Below, piece after piece: positions 28,470 through 39,304 of a stretch of DNA of 64,000 bases. Source of the stretch: Tritrichomonas foetus. Taxonomy: Eukaryota; Parabasalia; Tritrichomonadida; Tritrichomonadidae. The position numbers and the translations under genes were made by a program. Positions within the stretch are counted from its first letter, which is position 1; each line of letters begins with the position of its first letter. The notes under the pieces are model-generated. The model saw nothing but the letters and a program-made list of their open reading frames with translations. It was not told the origin of the DNA and did no database searches. The stretch covers positions 1 to 64,000 of the forward strand of contig MLAK01000724.1 in the NCBI GenBank assembly GCA_001839685.1, written 5' to 3'.

Positions 28470-31400
28470 ATGAGCAGCAGCAATCCCACCAATACTCGCA
28501 ACGAACCACCCAAACCGAAATCAGGATTTCCACGCTCTTTATCTGGCTCGCAAAAAGAAAGCCATCCAAAAATAGCCGATATCAAACAACTTCTCGAATC
28601 AAACGAAATTCCAGAAGCGATTTCAACAGCAAAATCAATGATCGAACCGATACTTTTGGAGGACCCCGAAAACTATTCAGACGAAACTCAAGCTTTTATC
28701 GATACCGCGCTTCCATACATCTTCAAAGATTTATTCAATTTGGACAAGCAGCCAAGACGAATAGTCGATATAATTGTCGAGTTTATTGACAATTACGTTT
28801 CATTGATCGTTAAATTAAACCTTCATGAATTAATGCTGAAAACATTTTGCGAATGTGTTCATAACTATGAAAAGGATATCAAAACATTTACACCAATCCA
28901 ACTTTCAGAAGAAGAAAAACTGCTAATAATTAAATCATTTACTGATAAAGAAACGAACGTTTTACGTGATGAAAACACTTCAGATATATCACAATTAGTT
29001 GGTAATACAATTCGCATTTGTTTTTCTTCAGGCTTATTCACTAAAACAATTGATTTAATATCAAATAAAACAATCACCAACACACAATTATCATTAGTGT
29101 TTAAATTGTTTTGTTCAATTGAAGGATATTTGGTTGAAGATATTATCTTTTTATTATTACCAATTTTTGCAGATGCTGCAATTAATAAATTAAAAACTTT
29201 GAATGAAGATTTTGATGGAGTTACTCAAATGTTAACAAGTTTTATTGATATGCTACCTGAGAAGTCAGATGACATCCTACAAATTCTCTGTAATTTAGTT
29301 TTTTCTGGACCTGTCGATAAAAGGTATACAACCATTGATGGAATCAAAAGTATTGTCATTGAAAGAAAGAATTTATCTAAGAAAAATTTGACACTTGTGA
29401 AAAAAGCTTTATTAACTGGCTTGTTTGAATTTTCTAATGACCAATTAATTAATCAAGTTTTAGATTTCCTTCCAACCCTTTCATCAAAGACTATTTTCTC
29501 TGATGAAGATCTGGGAGATATTCTCACAAAAGTTCAATCTGCCCCAATTACTCAACGTTGTCAATGTATTACGAAATTAATACCAAACATGGATAGTTCA
29601 TTGAAGAAGTTTGCTAAATTCTTTTTAGAAAGTGATATTTATTCACCTGAACTAATTTGTTTATTAATTGGGAGAACTAATAACAATAGTTTAAATCGTT
29701 CATTATTTGAATATCTCTTAAAACCACCTGAAACAACTTCTACATTTTCTTTATCAAGTCTTTCAGTGAGTGATCGAATGATGAACTTAATTAAAGATTC
29801 AATGGATGATACTGAAGATCCTGAAATTATTTGTTCATTAAGTAGAATCTTGCAAAATTGTGAATCGCCGCCAAATAACATTGATCAATTTATTGATAAA
29901 GTTATCACATTTTCTGAAGCAAATGAAAGCATGATCCCTATCTTATTATCATTTTCATCAATTTTAACTTCATTTGATTCTAAAAATACAGTTGCAACTT
30001 TATTCAATATTGCTTATAATCATTTTGTTAATGGTGATAATAACCATTATTTAAATTTAATCACACCAGTTTTAACAGAATGGATTTCAGCTAGTTCATC
30101 AATTGCTGAAGATCAAATTTATCGTCGCTTATTGGAATATTCATTTTCAAAAATGCCTGTACAAATGGCTCCTTTAATTTCCAATATTATTAAGAAAACC
30201 AAAAAGAATTCCATTCTCAAAGAGTTTCTTTTGAAATTAATAAATGATACTGTTCCGCCAAAATTCTCAGCATGGGCAATTAAAAATGTTTTCCAGTATT
30301 TACATAACGATAAAAAAGCAATGGCAAATATTGTTCAAACGTTAATTGGACATTTACAAGATGATGAAAAACGAAATAATGCTCTTCATTTAATTAAGCG
30401 AGCAGCACAATACGAAGCTGATTTCTTTAGACTTGGTGAAGAATATAGTAATGTATTTCATGTCGCTATAACTGGCTCAATGAATATAAACTTCAGATGT
30501 AGTTTACATCCTTATCATACATGCCGTCGTGTTTATGCAGAAGTAATAAAACTTTTAAGAACGCAAGTTGATAAATTCCAACTCGCTGTTACCGATAAAT
30601 CACATGATACTGATCGATTGATTATTTCTTCTACGCCAATTTCCGAAATAGTTGAACAAAGTATCAGTAAAATTAGACTAACCATTCAAATTACTGAAAC
30701 AGGTGTAACTGATTTTCACGTTGAGCCAATCTTCTTAAGCTTATTATATGATGATTCTGATTCAATTCATGCTTTATATGATTTACTTTCGAATGAAGAT
30801 GAACTTTCGCCGATTGTTCTTGAAATCCTTCAATTATTTGAGCCATTTATTGGTTTTGATGTTACATCACCACTTCAAAAAGTTCTTCTTAAGTGCTATG
30901 AAAGACCACTTGATTTTGCTGATAATCCTCGCTTATTCCCACTCGCACTTGCATCATTCCAGGAAACTTCAATGAATGTTGAAGACTTTTCTAAAGTTAT
31001 TAGTATTGTAATTAATGGTTCATTTGATAAATTAAGTGCAGCAATTATGAGTAAAGCTATTACAAGGATTGAATGTCCTGACTTCCTCTTCACTCCTGAG
31101 TTAATAAAGAAAGGATTAATTACCAACAAGCATAAATCTCTTCGTGTTGCACTTTTGAAACATTTTAATTCATCAAATATGACGAATGCTTCAGATGAAA
31201 TCATTTCTTTAATTCCAATGGTTACTCGCTCATCCTATCGAGAGTTTTCCAAAGAATTTTTGATGTGCTTCAATGAATGTAACTTACCAAAAGAAAGCTT
31301 TATTCCATTTTATAAAGATCTCGAACAATATGAAACTGTTAATATAGTTGATCAAACTTTTGTTTCTTTATTGAAACTGATTCCAAAAAACGCTGAAACT

Positions 31401-34217
31401 GTAAAACTAACTTATGAGCGAGTTGCCGTCGCGCCAACTGTTAAAAATCCACAAAATCCATTTGTTCATAGTGAAAAAGCAAGAGGCGCTGCTTTTGAAT
31501 TCTTAAATACGGATCAAGTTTATCCACTTTTATTAGCGCATTTAAAGAATATTCCTGAAGTTCCCTCAATTCTTCAAAAATTATCAGATGATTTCACATT
31601 TAAAGGAAGAAATGGAATCAGTAATCTTGGATCAACTTGCTACATTAATACACTTCTTCAATCCCTTAATACTGTATCTAATGTAATCAATCGAATCTTA
31701 TCTTTACCAACTGAAGGATTATCTAAATATTTATATGAGCTAAGAGATTTCATGGCACAACTTCGTTATTCACGAAATATGGCTGTTTCTATTAAACCCC
31801 TTGTTGAAACTAATCCAGATTTCGATGCATTTTTGCAAGAAGATACTGAAGAATTCCTTGGATACTTAATCAATCGAATCTTTGAAGAATTGAAAGATGA
31901 TGCTGTTTCTCTTAAAGATGAACTTGAAATCACCATTCAAGCTTCAATTTGTAATGATGAAAAAGTATTTAATACAAATAATGATACCTTAATAGTTCTT
32001 TCTTTACCAACAAAGAACTTATCAAATCTTTTTGAAGCTTTCCATAAATCATTTGAAGATGAGCCAATTGATTACTTAGATGAAGAAACGAAACAAAGAG
32101 TATCTGCGGTCAGAAGATATCGAATTTCCAAATGGCCAAACTATCTCTTTATTCAATTACAAAGATGGGACTTCAAATTCGGCTATAATGGAAGAATCAA
32201 ACTTGTTCATGAATTCGGATTCCCCATGGAATTTAACACCGATGATATTCCATATAATAGTGATAAAATGAAGAACATTAAATATCAATTGTCTGCTGTT
32301 ATTGTTCATGAAGGTGATGTTGAAAGTGGCCACTATTTCGCTATTGTCAATGGTGATGATGGTGAATGGTATATTTGCGATGACATTGATATTCAATCAT
32401 TTGATGTATCAAATATTCCTGCATGGTCATTTGGCAATTCTAAAAATGAACCAAAAGAAATCAATACGATTTGTACTGCATATCTACTTTTCTATCGTCG
32501 TGTAGATATTCAAGTTATTGAACCAAAAGTACCAGCAGATTTAGAGGAACGAATTAATAAATATAATGAAACAACATGGCCTTCAACTTTCTTCTATTCG
32601 AAGCAATTCTTAGAATTCGCAAGAAATCTCACATCAAGCTTTCCAGGTGATGATGCAACAGAAGTTGCACTTACTGTGCTATTTAGAATTGCTATTGTGA
32701 ATGAACCAACTGCAAGACAATGGCAAGAACATGTTCAGCAAAACTTTTTAACAACACCTCAACAATCCAACAAATTCTTCATGTTTATCAAGAATGTAAT
32801 TGGTAAATCACTAGGTCAATTAATTAATCATTCTGACTTTTCTTGTGAAAGTCTTAAATCTGTGATTTTTAAGGCATTTGGATTATTGCCAAATACAACT
32901 GAACCACTTGTTATTGTGCTTGATGCAATTGATTTCTCACTTCATAAAAGATCATTCACACTCGCATTTGAATTGATTTCTCTGGCTTATCAAGATTTAA
33001 ATGTATCTTGGAAAGATGAAGAAGATGTTCTCAAAATCATGGTCAGATACATCACCAATGATATGACACGTGAATTTGTTCGAACACTTAAAGCACCACT
33101 TGCTGAAGCTGCTGAACTCCTTGTTAAAATTTTGTCAAATGTTGTTCTAAAGAAAGGTGCAATTGAGCCTGTTTCACTTTTATTCCAAAAAGATGTTCTT
33201 GAACGGCTTTCTTCAATTTTAAGACATTCTGAATCATTCCAAAAACTTGCAATTAATGCTAGATCACTTCAACCTGCACTTGTTTCATCAATCGGTGATA
33301 CAAAAGCATCGGTTAATAGCCTTTTAGCACCACTATCTTATGTTCAAACACCATCCGAGAAAAATTCACAAATTATTATCAATACAAGCTTTATTGGGGA
33401 TATTTTAGAGAAGTTAGTCTTTTCTTCAAATCAAACTATTCGAAGAAACATTTGCAATATTCTCTGTGAAGTTATGGATAATCCTGATCCTGTTGTAGAA
33501 AATTATATCAACAATCGAGTTTTTGAAAACGATTTGATTTGTCCTTCAGTTATTGAAGAGAGCACATTTTTAGATATGCTTACAAGTCTACTTCCGATTG
33601 GCCTTCAAAATCTCGAATACTTTGATTGTTATGCTGATGTTTTAGTTAAATTATGTTTAGCTGCACCTTTTGCTACATCATTGTCATTCGCTTCAATCAT
33701 TGAAGCAGTTCCACAAATTCGTGATCAAGAATTATTAATTAAATTCTTGATAGCAGTAAAGCATTTAGTCGCATTTGATGATTCTTTAAGAGATCAGGTT
33801 TCTCCACAAATTGTAGAAACTTTCCTTTCTCTTGAATTCGGACAAGAAGAAGCTCTTCAATTTGTTGCATTGTTCCCTCAAAACGCAAGTGGTTCGACGC
33901 TTTTTGCTTCATGCATTTCTGAAGCCCTTGAATGTTCGTTCTCCGACATTAGTATGAAAATTATCAGTATGGTGAAAGATGGAATGGATCCAGGAAACTT
34001 CACTGTTCCTGAAATAGCCAAAGATCCAATGAACATTCAAATTGCTGCAGCTTTATTTGAATGCAGTGAAAAACATGATGATGACTTAAAGAACTATATT
34101 TTATCGATTTTGATGCACTTGAAACCAATAGAAGCATTTTCTATTGAGCCATTTAGTAGTGCAATTCAAATGATAGAACGTCATTATCAAAGAAAGATTG
34201 AAGAATTGATGCAGTAA
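28470..34217 (+). CDS. giant ubiquitin-specific protease (USP/C19 deubiquitinase)
   Basis: 1,915 residues from the preferred ATG at 28470 (MSSSNPTNTRNEPPKPK; an ATG 23 codons upstream is also in frame). Residues 1 to about 1,040 and 1,400-1,915 are HEAT/ARM-like helices. The USP domain lies at about 1,045-1,350. Its Cys box is GISNLGSTCYINTLLQSL with catalytic C1057, then QEDTEEF (QQDA equivalent). The His box is HEGDVESGHYFAIV with H1288, and the acidic residue is D1304 or D1305 in WYICDD. All three catalytic residues are present, so it should be active. The CxxC pairs of the USP zinc ribbon are missing, as in USP7-like enzymes. The layout resembles USP9X/USP24/USP34-class giants. It removes ubiquitin from substrates; substrates are unknown. 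Confidence 0.92.
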   Translation: MSSSNPTNTRNEPPKPKSGFPRSLSGSQKESHPKIADIKQLLESNEIPEAISTAKSMIEPILLEDPENYSDETQAFIDTALPYIFKDLFNLDKQPRRIVDIIVEFIDNYVSLIVKLNLHELMLKTFCECVHNYEKDIKTFTPIQLSEEEKLLIIKSFTDKETNVLRDENTSDISQLVGNTIRICFSSGLFTKTIDLISNKTITNTQLSLVFKLFCSIEGYLVEDIIFLLLPIFADAAINKLKTLNEDFDGVTQMLTSFIDMLPEKSDDILQILCNLVFSGPVDKRYTTIDGIKSIVIERKNLSKKNLTLVKKALLTGLFEFSNDQLINQVLDFLPTLSSKTIFSDEDLGDILTKVQSAPITQRCQCITKLIPNMDSSLKKFAKFFLESDIYSPELICLLIGRTNNNSLNRSLFEYLLKPPETTSTFSLSSLSVSDRMMNLIKDSMDDTEDPEIICSLSRILQNCESPPNNIDQFIDKVITFSEANESMIPILLSFSSILTSFDSKNTVATLFNIAYNHFVNGDNNHYLNLITPVLTEWISASSSIAEDQIYRRLLEYSFSKMPVQMAPLISNIIKKTKKNSILKEFLLKLINDTVPPKFSAWAIKNVFQYLHNDKKAMANIVQTLIGHLQDDEKRNNALHLIKRAAQYEADFFRLGEEYSNVFHVAITGSMNINFRCSLHPYHTCRRVYAEVIKLLRTQVDKFQLAVTDKSHDTDRLIISSTPISEIVEQSISKIRLTIQITETGVTDFHVEPIFLSLLYDDSDSIHALYDLLSNEDELSPIVLEILQLFEPFIGFDVTSPLQKVLLKCYERPLDFADNPRLFPLALASFQETSMNVEDFSKVISIVINGSFDKLSAAIMSKAITRIECPDFLFTPELIKKGLITNKHKSLRVALLKHFNSSNMTNASDEIISLIPMVTRSSYREFSKEFLMCFNECNLPKESFIPFYKDLEQYETVNIVDQTFVSLLKLIPKNAETVKLTYERVAVAPTVKNPQNPFVHSEKARGAAFEFLNTDQVYPLLLAHLKNIPEVPSILQKLSDDFTFKGRNGISNLGSTCYINTLLQSLNTVSNVINRILSLPTEGLSKYLYELRDFMAQLRYSRNMAVSIKPLVETNPDFDAFLQEDTEEFLGYLINRIFEELKDDAVSLKDELEITIQASICNDEKVFNTNNDTLIVLSLPTKNLSNLFEAFHKSFEDEPIDYLDEETKQRVSAVRRYRISKWPNYLFIQLQRWDFKFGYNGRIKLVHEFGFPMEFNTDDIPYNSDKMKNIKYQLSAVIVHEGDVESGHYFAIVNGDDGEWYICDDIDIQSFDVSNIPAWSFGNSKNEPKEINTICTAYLLFYRRVDIQVIEPKVPADLEERINKYNETTWPSTFFYSKQFLEFARNLTSSFPGDDATEVALTVLFRIAIVNEPTARQWQEHVQQNFLTTPQQSNKFFMFIKNVIGKSLGQLINHSDFSCESLKSVIFKAFGLLPNTTEPLVIVLDAIDFSLHKRSFTLAFELISLAYQDLNVSWKDEEDVLKIMVRYITNDMTREFVRTLKAPLAEAAELLVKILSNVVLKKGAIEPVSLLFQKDVLERLSSILRHSESFQKLAINARSLQPALVSSIGDTKASVNSLLAPLSYVQTPSEKNSQIIINTSFIGDILEKLVFSSNQTIRRNICNILCEVMDNPDPVVENYINNRVFENDLICPSVIEESTFLDMLTSLLPIGLQNLEYFDCYADVLVKLCLAAPFATSLSFASIIEAVPQIRDQELLIKFLIAVKHLVAFDDSLRDQVSPQIVETFLSLEFGQEEALQFVALFPQNASGSTLFASCISEALECSFSDISMKIISMVKDGMDPGNFTVPEIAKDPMNIQIAAALFECSEKHDDDLKNYILSILMHLKPIEAFSIEPFSSAIQMIERHYQRKIEELMQ

Positions 34218-34593
34218 TCCTCTTAATTTAAGCCTTTCTTTCGTTGTTCGAATTTTTATTTTTTATTAAATGATAAATTACACTCATTTCTTTTAATTAT
34301 ATTTGTATGTTTCTCTGATGATTCAACTCTTGTTACTTGTACTAATTCAATCATTACATAAACATGTAACTTTTTGTGAAATTGGAGTCTATCATGTTAT
34401 TCTTTTTTCCAAGAAGCACCATAACATTCAAAATGAAATCAAAATAAGAGCTATGATTATTAACAAATCATTAGTATCTATTTTTGTTTTAATTTTGGAT
34501 TACTGAACGACAATCAAGAACATGAAGTTATTCTGCTTCTTCAGAAAATGGAGTACGTTTAATCCTTTTCATTCAAAAAGTGATCACAAAACA
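34218..34593. other. 376-base gap before the bromodomain gene
   Basis: No independent gene. The frame of the bromodomain gene is open from an ATG at 34522, but the CAAAAAGT motif at 34574-34581 sits inside that stretch, which argues that translation begins at 34594. Confidence 0.45.
34574..34581 (+). promoter_or_regulatory. CAAAAAGT upstream motif
   Basis: Lies 12 bases before the ATG at 34594 and shares the AAAAAGT core with the other instances. It favours this ATG over the one at 34522. Confidence 0.35.
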
Positions 34594-35046
34594 ATGAATA
34601 ATCGAATCAACATGCCACACACAGAACTCTGCCGTGATCAATTCTATCACATATGCCAGGACATAGTCCAGCAAATTGTCGGGACAGACGGAGCAGCCGT
34701 TTTTTTTAAGCCCGTTGATCCAGTCCAAGATGGCGCGCCAGATTACTACCAAGTAATTGTGAATCCGATGTGCCTCTTCACAATTCAAGACAAACTCGAC
34801 AAAAAACTTTACAATTCACCCGAAGAATTTATTAACGATATGAATCAAATTTTTATTAACGCGAAACATTACAACAACAGCGCGCATCCTATTTATAAGT
34901 CTGCCGATGAACTTGCCAATAAATTTGCCCACTTGGCCACGAGATTGCCCCATAAAATAGCAGAAGGTGGATTAAACGACGGACTTCAAAGGCAAGTTGA
35001 ACTTCGCCTTCTGAGATACAGACTTAACAAAACTACACACTTGTAA
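34594..35046 (+). CDS. compact bromodomain protein
   Basis: A 150-residue protein that is nearly all bromodomain (about 15-125). It keeps the shelf segment FFKPVD (37-42), DYYQVIVNPM (50-59), LFTIQDKL, EEFINDMNQIFINAKHYNN, and the acetyl-lysine-binding Asn N94 in HYNN. It should therefore read acetylated histones, unlike the degenerate protein at 6873-8861. The short C-terminal helix (QRQVELRLLRYRL) could be a dimer or partner contact. In-frame ATG at 34522 would add 24 residues (KLFCFFRKWSTFNPF) that do not look like a conserved start. No NET domain or second bromodomain is present. It is likely a subunit of a chromatin complex. Confidence 0.92.
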   Translation: MNNRINMPHTELCRDQFYHICQDIVQQIVGTDGAAVFFKPVDPVQDGAPDYYQVIVNPMCLFTIQDKLDKKLYNSPEEFINDMNQIFINAKHYNNSAHPIYKSADELANKFAHLATRLPHKIAEGGLNDGLQRQVELRLLRYRLNKTTHL

Positions 35047-35293
35047 ATTTCAACTTTTTTATATAAAATAAACTTTTTAGAGATACCAAAATGATTTTTT
35101 TCTTTTTTCTAGAATCCTACGATCATTTTTCATTCAAAAAATGGAAAATTGTATGAATAATGATCGTCGAATAAACTTTTTCAATAATTCATCATCAAAA
35201 GCTTAAAGTTATTGTTCGAACAATTAAATTCTGAATATTGATAATTCACCTTATATTGGAGTTTTTTCACCAGGATAAGGTGAATCATAAAAA
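35047..35293. promoter_or_regulatory. short gap with paired AAGGTGAAW motifs
   Basis: AATTCACCTT at 35243-35252 and AAGGTGAATC at 35277-35286 form an inverted pair 7-50 bases before the TPR gene ATG. The same 10-mer precedes the genes at 2005, 8861 and 26775. Confidence 0.4.
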
Positions 35294-37723
35294 ATGGAAT
35301 CGCCAAATGAGGATTCGTCAAAACAAGCACTTTCTATCTATTCTTTAAATCATGTTCAACGATATATAGCGTCCAGTAAAATTTCCCAAGCTTTTGACAT
35401 ATATTCAGCCGAAATCGAAAAAACAAAATCCGAAAAAGAAATCGTAGCTCTTTTAATCAATCGCGCCTTTGCAGCACTCGAACTTCAGATGACGAAAAGA
35501 GCAATTGCGGATGCCTCAACAGCCATCGAATTGGACCAATATGCATCAGCCGCCTATTTCATCAGAGGAATTGCGAATTTATGGAACAAAAACGAAGACG
35601 GAGCATTGGCATCCTGGAAAATAGGATTGCAATTTACTGAAGAGCTTTCATTTTACACGCTTATGACGGCATTAGTTAATTCACAGAATTTTCGTGCAAA
35701 TTTATTTAAAACCAAATTTGATGTAAATAATTTATTTAATTTAATTGATGACTTTGCTTCACCGCGTTTTACAGTTGACAGTGATATTCAAGATGCTTTT
35801 TCTGAGCTCAGAAATAATTCAATTGAATTTGCAATTGAACATTTTTCAATGATATTAAAAGCCAATCCTCAAAATCACTACGCCTATAAAGGACGTGGTG
35901 TTGCATACTGCATGGTTGGCGAATACCAAAAATGTATTCAGGATTTGACAACAGCGATTGAAAAAACGCCAAACAGCTTTCAAACAGATACCGTTAAAGT
36001 CAGAGCTATTGCTTTTGCTGCAACCGGAAATATAACTCGTGCATTAATTGATTTAAATAAATATTTGCTGATAATGCATGATGATTATGAAGTAAAAATC
36101 GAAGTGGCAAGGCTTCATATGCGTAGAAAAACGTATTTGCCTGCGCATAAAATTTTCTTAACGATTCCTGAAAAAGAGTTCGATCAAAAAGGTTTTTTAT
36201 CTTTTGCTGAATGTTTATATGCAGTTGGAGAGCTTGAAAATGCTTTTTTAATTCTTCAAAAAGTTGTTAATATTCATGATCATAAATATTTATATCTTAA
36301 GTATTTAATTGATCGAGATTTAAATAAAATCTCTGAAGCGATTAATGATATTGTTGAAGCAGTGAAGCTTGTTCCCACATTTTTCTTATTACGAACAGCT
36401 GCTGACTTTTTCTGTGATATTGGTGACATCGAATCAGCCCTTGTATATTTTGAAGAAGCTTTACAACAATGCCCATATGATGCTGAAACACAATTGTTTT
36501 ATGCACATGCTTTATTTGAAAGCGGAAAGCTTCAGCAATCTGCACAACTTCTTCGTGAATTGGCAATAGAGAACGAAAAATTCAAATTTTCTGGCAGTTT
36601 AGAACATTTTAATAAAATGAATCTAGGAATTGATTTATTAAAAAATGCACAAGAAGATTGTTATTTAGTGATTACTGCAATGCAATCCATTGACGCCTGT
36701 ATTATGAAACTTCCACGTGATTTAAACTTTGTTACAATTCCAGATGATATTCCATCTGATTTCAAATTACTTCCTTTTGAAGTTACACCACAAGTTCTTC
36801 AAATGGTCAAAGATGCAGATCGTTTTGGAAGAAGATGTATTCCTCAAACTCATGAAAAAACTGTCAATTTAAGATTAGCTCGAGCCCTTGGATTCTGTGT
36901 TTTGAGAATGGCACAAATGATGAAGACCCAATGGTTTGATTCCAACCAAAAACGATCTTGGTTAGCTGCATTTGATGAAATTCGTGCAATTTTATCTTTT
37001 GCAGATTTAAGAAAACCACTAATATATAGTCATGATACTACAGATTCATTTATTCATAATGCACCAACATACTATGTAATGAAAAATGGTCGAATATCTT
37101 CACGATTTGGATTTATTATGGAAAAAATCTTCCAAAAAATGAGAAAATATTATCCATTAGAAAGAATTGAGTGTTTTGAAGATATTTATCAAATAACGCA
37201 AAGTGATTCCATGTATAAATCAAAATGGAGTTTAGAAAAAGGAACTGTACTTGATGTTTCAACATTATTATTAAAATATAACGGTATTTATGGTTTTGAT
37301 ATTTGCGTTCGGCCGCAATCCGATGATATGACATGGAGATTGTATGATACTGAGTTACAAGAAGCTTTCCAGAATTTAATGAATAATAGAGATAAAACTA
37401 CTTTGCAGATAAGCTATTTTATTCTGCTTATTTGGCTGAGGCAACCTTTAAATTATTATTCACCTGAAATTGGACATATGTTTTTACATGCTTATTATTT
37501 AGCGTCAAATGAATCAGAACTGGCACCACTTGATGAAAGTAATGGTGAATATTTCATTTCAGAGATGGTTGAACCCAATTTGAATCAACTTTCTGCGTCG
37601 CTATATGATCATGTAATAAAATGTGGAGCCGAAAAAGAATATAAAGAAGAAAGCCTTCAATTTTGGTCAACAATGCCATCTATTTCCACAATGATTCAAT
37701 TAATGAATGTTAAATATGAATAA
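35294..37723 (+). CDS. TPR-repeat protein
   Basis: An 809-residue protein. Tetratricopeptide repeats cover about residues 15-115 (NRAFAALELQMTKRAIADAS, AAYFIRGIANLWNKNEDGAL) and about 170-430 (AYKGRGVAYCMVGEYQKCIQ, SALVYFEEALQQCPYDAETQ and others), roughly eight or more units with the W/A/Y-A-P pattern. Residues about 490-809 are a separate conserved-looking domain with many aromatic residues and no motif I can name. The arrangement is reminiscent of TTC13-like proteins, but that is weak. TPRs bind partner peptides, so a scaffold or co-chaperone role is likely. No signal peptide or membrane segment is seen. The stop lies in TAAATA. Confidence 0.85.
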   Translation: MESPNEDSSKQALSIYSLNHVQRYIASSKISQAFDIYSAEIEKTKSEKEIVALLINRAFAALELQMTKRAIADASTAIELDQYASAAYFIRGIANLWNKNEDGALASWKIGLQFTEELSFYTLMTALVNSQNFRANLFKTKFDVNNLFNLIDDFASPRFTVDSDIQDAFSELRNNSIEFAIEHFSMILKANPQNHYAYKGRGVAYCMVGEYQKCIQDLTTAIEKTPNSFQTDTVKVRAIAFAATGNITRALIDLNKYLLIMHDDYEVKIEVARLHMRRKTYLPAHKIFLTIPEKEFDQKGFLSFAECLYAVGELENAFLILQKVVNIHDHKYLYLKYLIDRDLNKISEAINDIVEAVKLVPTFFLLRTAADFFCDIGDIESALVYFEEALQQCPYDAETQLFYAHALFESGKLQQSAQLLRELAIENEKFKFSGSLEHFNKMNLGIDLLKNAQEDCYLVITAMQSIDACIMKLPRDLNFVTIPDDIPSDFKLLPFEVTPQVLQMVKDADRFGRRCIPQTHEKTVNLRLARALGFCVLRMAQMMKTQWFDSNQKRSWLAAFDEIRAILSFADLRKPLIYSHDTTDSFIHNAPTYYVMKNGRISSRFGFIMEKIFQKMRKYYPLERIECFEDIYQITQSDSMYKSKWSLEKGTVLDVSTLLLKYNGIYGFDICVRPQSDDMTWRLYDTELQEAFQNLMNNRDKTTLQISYFILLIWLRQPLNYYSPEIGHMFLHAYYLASNESELAPLDESNGEYFISEMVEPNLNQLSASLYDHVIKCGAEKEYKEESLQFWSTMPSISTMIQLMNVKYE

Positions 37724-37921
37724 ATATGTTAATTTTGTTAGATAATATATAATTTGTATAATAAAAATATATAAATATTCATGTTTTTGATTTTGCTAAT
37801 CCTTCACGATATATATATAAGAATAGAATAAACAGCAAAATAAAATAAAAATGAAAATTAAATGAAAATCGATGGTTTAATTATTTCACACTTATAAAAT
37901 CTATTGCATACAATTATTATA

Positions 37922-39304
37922 CTATTGATCATCTTCAGTATCAATAAAGAAAGGAAGTAGACTAGCAAAGGCGATTCTAGCTTGCTGGGAAATATTATCA
38001 TTGATATGATATTGTAATTGTTTCAAATACAAGAAATATGATCTTAGTTGTTGATATAATTCTTTGGATGACTCTTGAGACAAAATTCTTGGCATAATGT
38101 GTTCCAGAATGTTCAAAGACACAAGAATGATTTCTTCGTCCGGAAAAGAATCAGGTGGTTCATCGCCAAATAAATCATTTATTAAATCCAACAGTCCATG
38201 ATCAATCAGCACCTTAAGATCAAGTTTATTTATAATTAAAATAGTTTGATCAATTGTTTCAAATGCACGAACTTTTATTTTATACGGCCCATTTTCAGCA
38301 AGATTAAAAATGATTTTAATTAAATTCGTTCCATTGAAACATTTTTGAAAATGAGATTGATTTATATCAAATATTTCGGTTTTTCGCAATAATGAAATAA
38401 ATAGGACTAAGCCAATATCCATTTGAACAGTATCATTAGATAATAATAAATTCTCGGTGTATCCATTCATTTTTCGATCATCAACAAATGGAAATGATTT
38501 ACATCCAGCAGAAAATGCATAAACAGCATTTGTTATTAAATTATTGTTTGATAAAAAGTAATCAAATTTCTCCATAAATGGAATTCCTAAAATGACACAA
38601 GCCTCGACATGATTTTCAAAACCAATTTGAAGAGCACTTAAAGTTGTGTTCAAAACTTCTTCGTTGTTACTTTTTAGTAAATTTCTAACAAGGTTATTCA
38701 AAGTTAGATCAGGAAAATCTCCTGAACCGCCACACATCAAATCATCGAACGAAAAAGGTGGCTCAAGATAATCTGTGTAATTTCTAATGTATTTAATAGT
38801 GAATTTTAAAATGTGAGAAATTAATAATTGGAATCTGTCATTATTTGATAATTGAGTAATAATGTAAAAGCCACATTCATTGGAGAAACTAGAAAAGGCT
38901 TCTTTTTTGCCAAATTCAAGAGTTCGACAAATCAAATATAATGAATTTGGAATTTTTTGTATTAAATTTTTCATTATTCCTAATTGTATAAATATAGATG
39001 CATTTTTTTCAACTAAAAAATCATAAATTTCAAAAGAATCTTGACTTTCATGATTGAAATAATCAATAAAACAATGAATAAAATTATGATCCAAAAAAGG
39101 AACATTTTCTGAATAAATTGATTTTAAGTCATTCAAAATAGAAACATCTGCAAGCATTGAATTAATACATTTTTGGGAAAAATCATGATCAATCATTTTG
39201 TTATTATTTTCATATTCATTAGATTTCTGATCGTTTTCCCGTCTGCTTATTTCTTCTATCCCTCTGTTAAAATGAGCTCCATCACTTTTATAATTGAGAT
39301 TCAT
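37922..39304 (-). CDS. ARM/HEAT-like helical repeat protein
   Basis: A 460-residue protein. After a charged N-terminus (about 1-45) it is continuous paired amphipathic helices (for example LLKSNNEEVLNTTLSALQIG, VRAFETIDQTILIINKLDLK), as in armadillo-like repeats. Its organisation resembles the protein at 56051-57331, and the two may be paralogues of a lineage-specific family. A role as adaptor is inferred. No catalytic motif. The GAAAAAGTT motif lies about 26 bases upstream of the ATG on the minus strand. Confidence 0.75.
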   Translation of the reverse strand: MNLNYKSDGAHFNRGIEEISRRENDQKSNEYENNNKMIDHDFSQKCINSMLADVSILNDLKSIYSENVPFLDHNFIHCFIDYFNHESQDSFEIYDFLVEKNASIFIQLGIMKNLIQKIPNSLYLICRTLEFGKKEAFSSFSNECGFYIITQLSNNDRFQLLISHILKFTIKYIRNYTDYLEPPFSFDDLMCGGSGDFPDLTLNNLVRNLLKSNNEEVLNTTLSALQIGFENHVEACVILGIPFMEKFDYFLSNNNLITNAVYAFSAGCKSFPFVDDRKMNGYTENLLLSNDTVQMDIGLVLFISLLRKTEIFDINQSHFQKCFNGTNLIKIIFNLAENGPYKIKVRAFETIDQTILIINKLDLKVLIDHGLLDLINDLFGDEPPDSFPDEEIILVSLNILEHIMPRILSQESSKELYQQLRSYFLYLKQLQYHINDNISQQARIAFASLLPFFIDTEDDQ

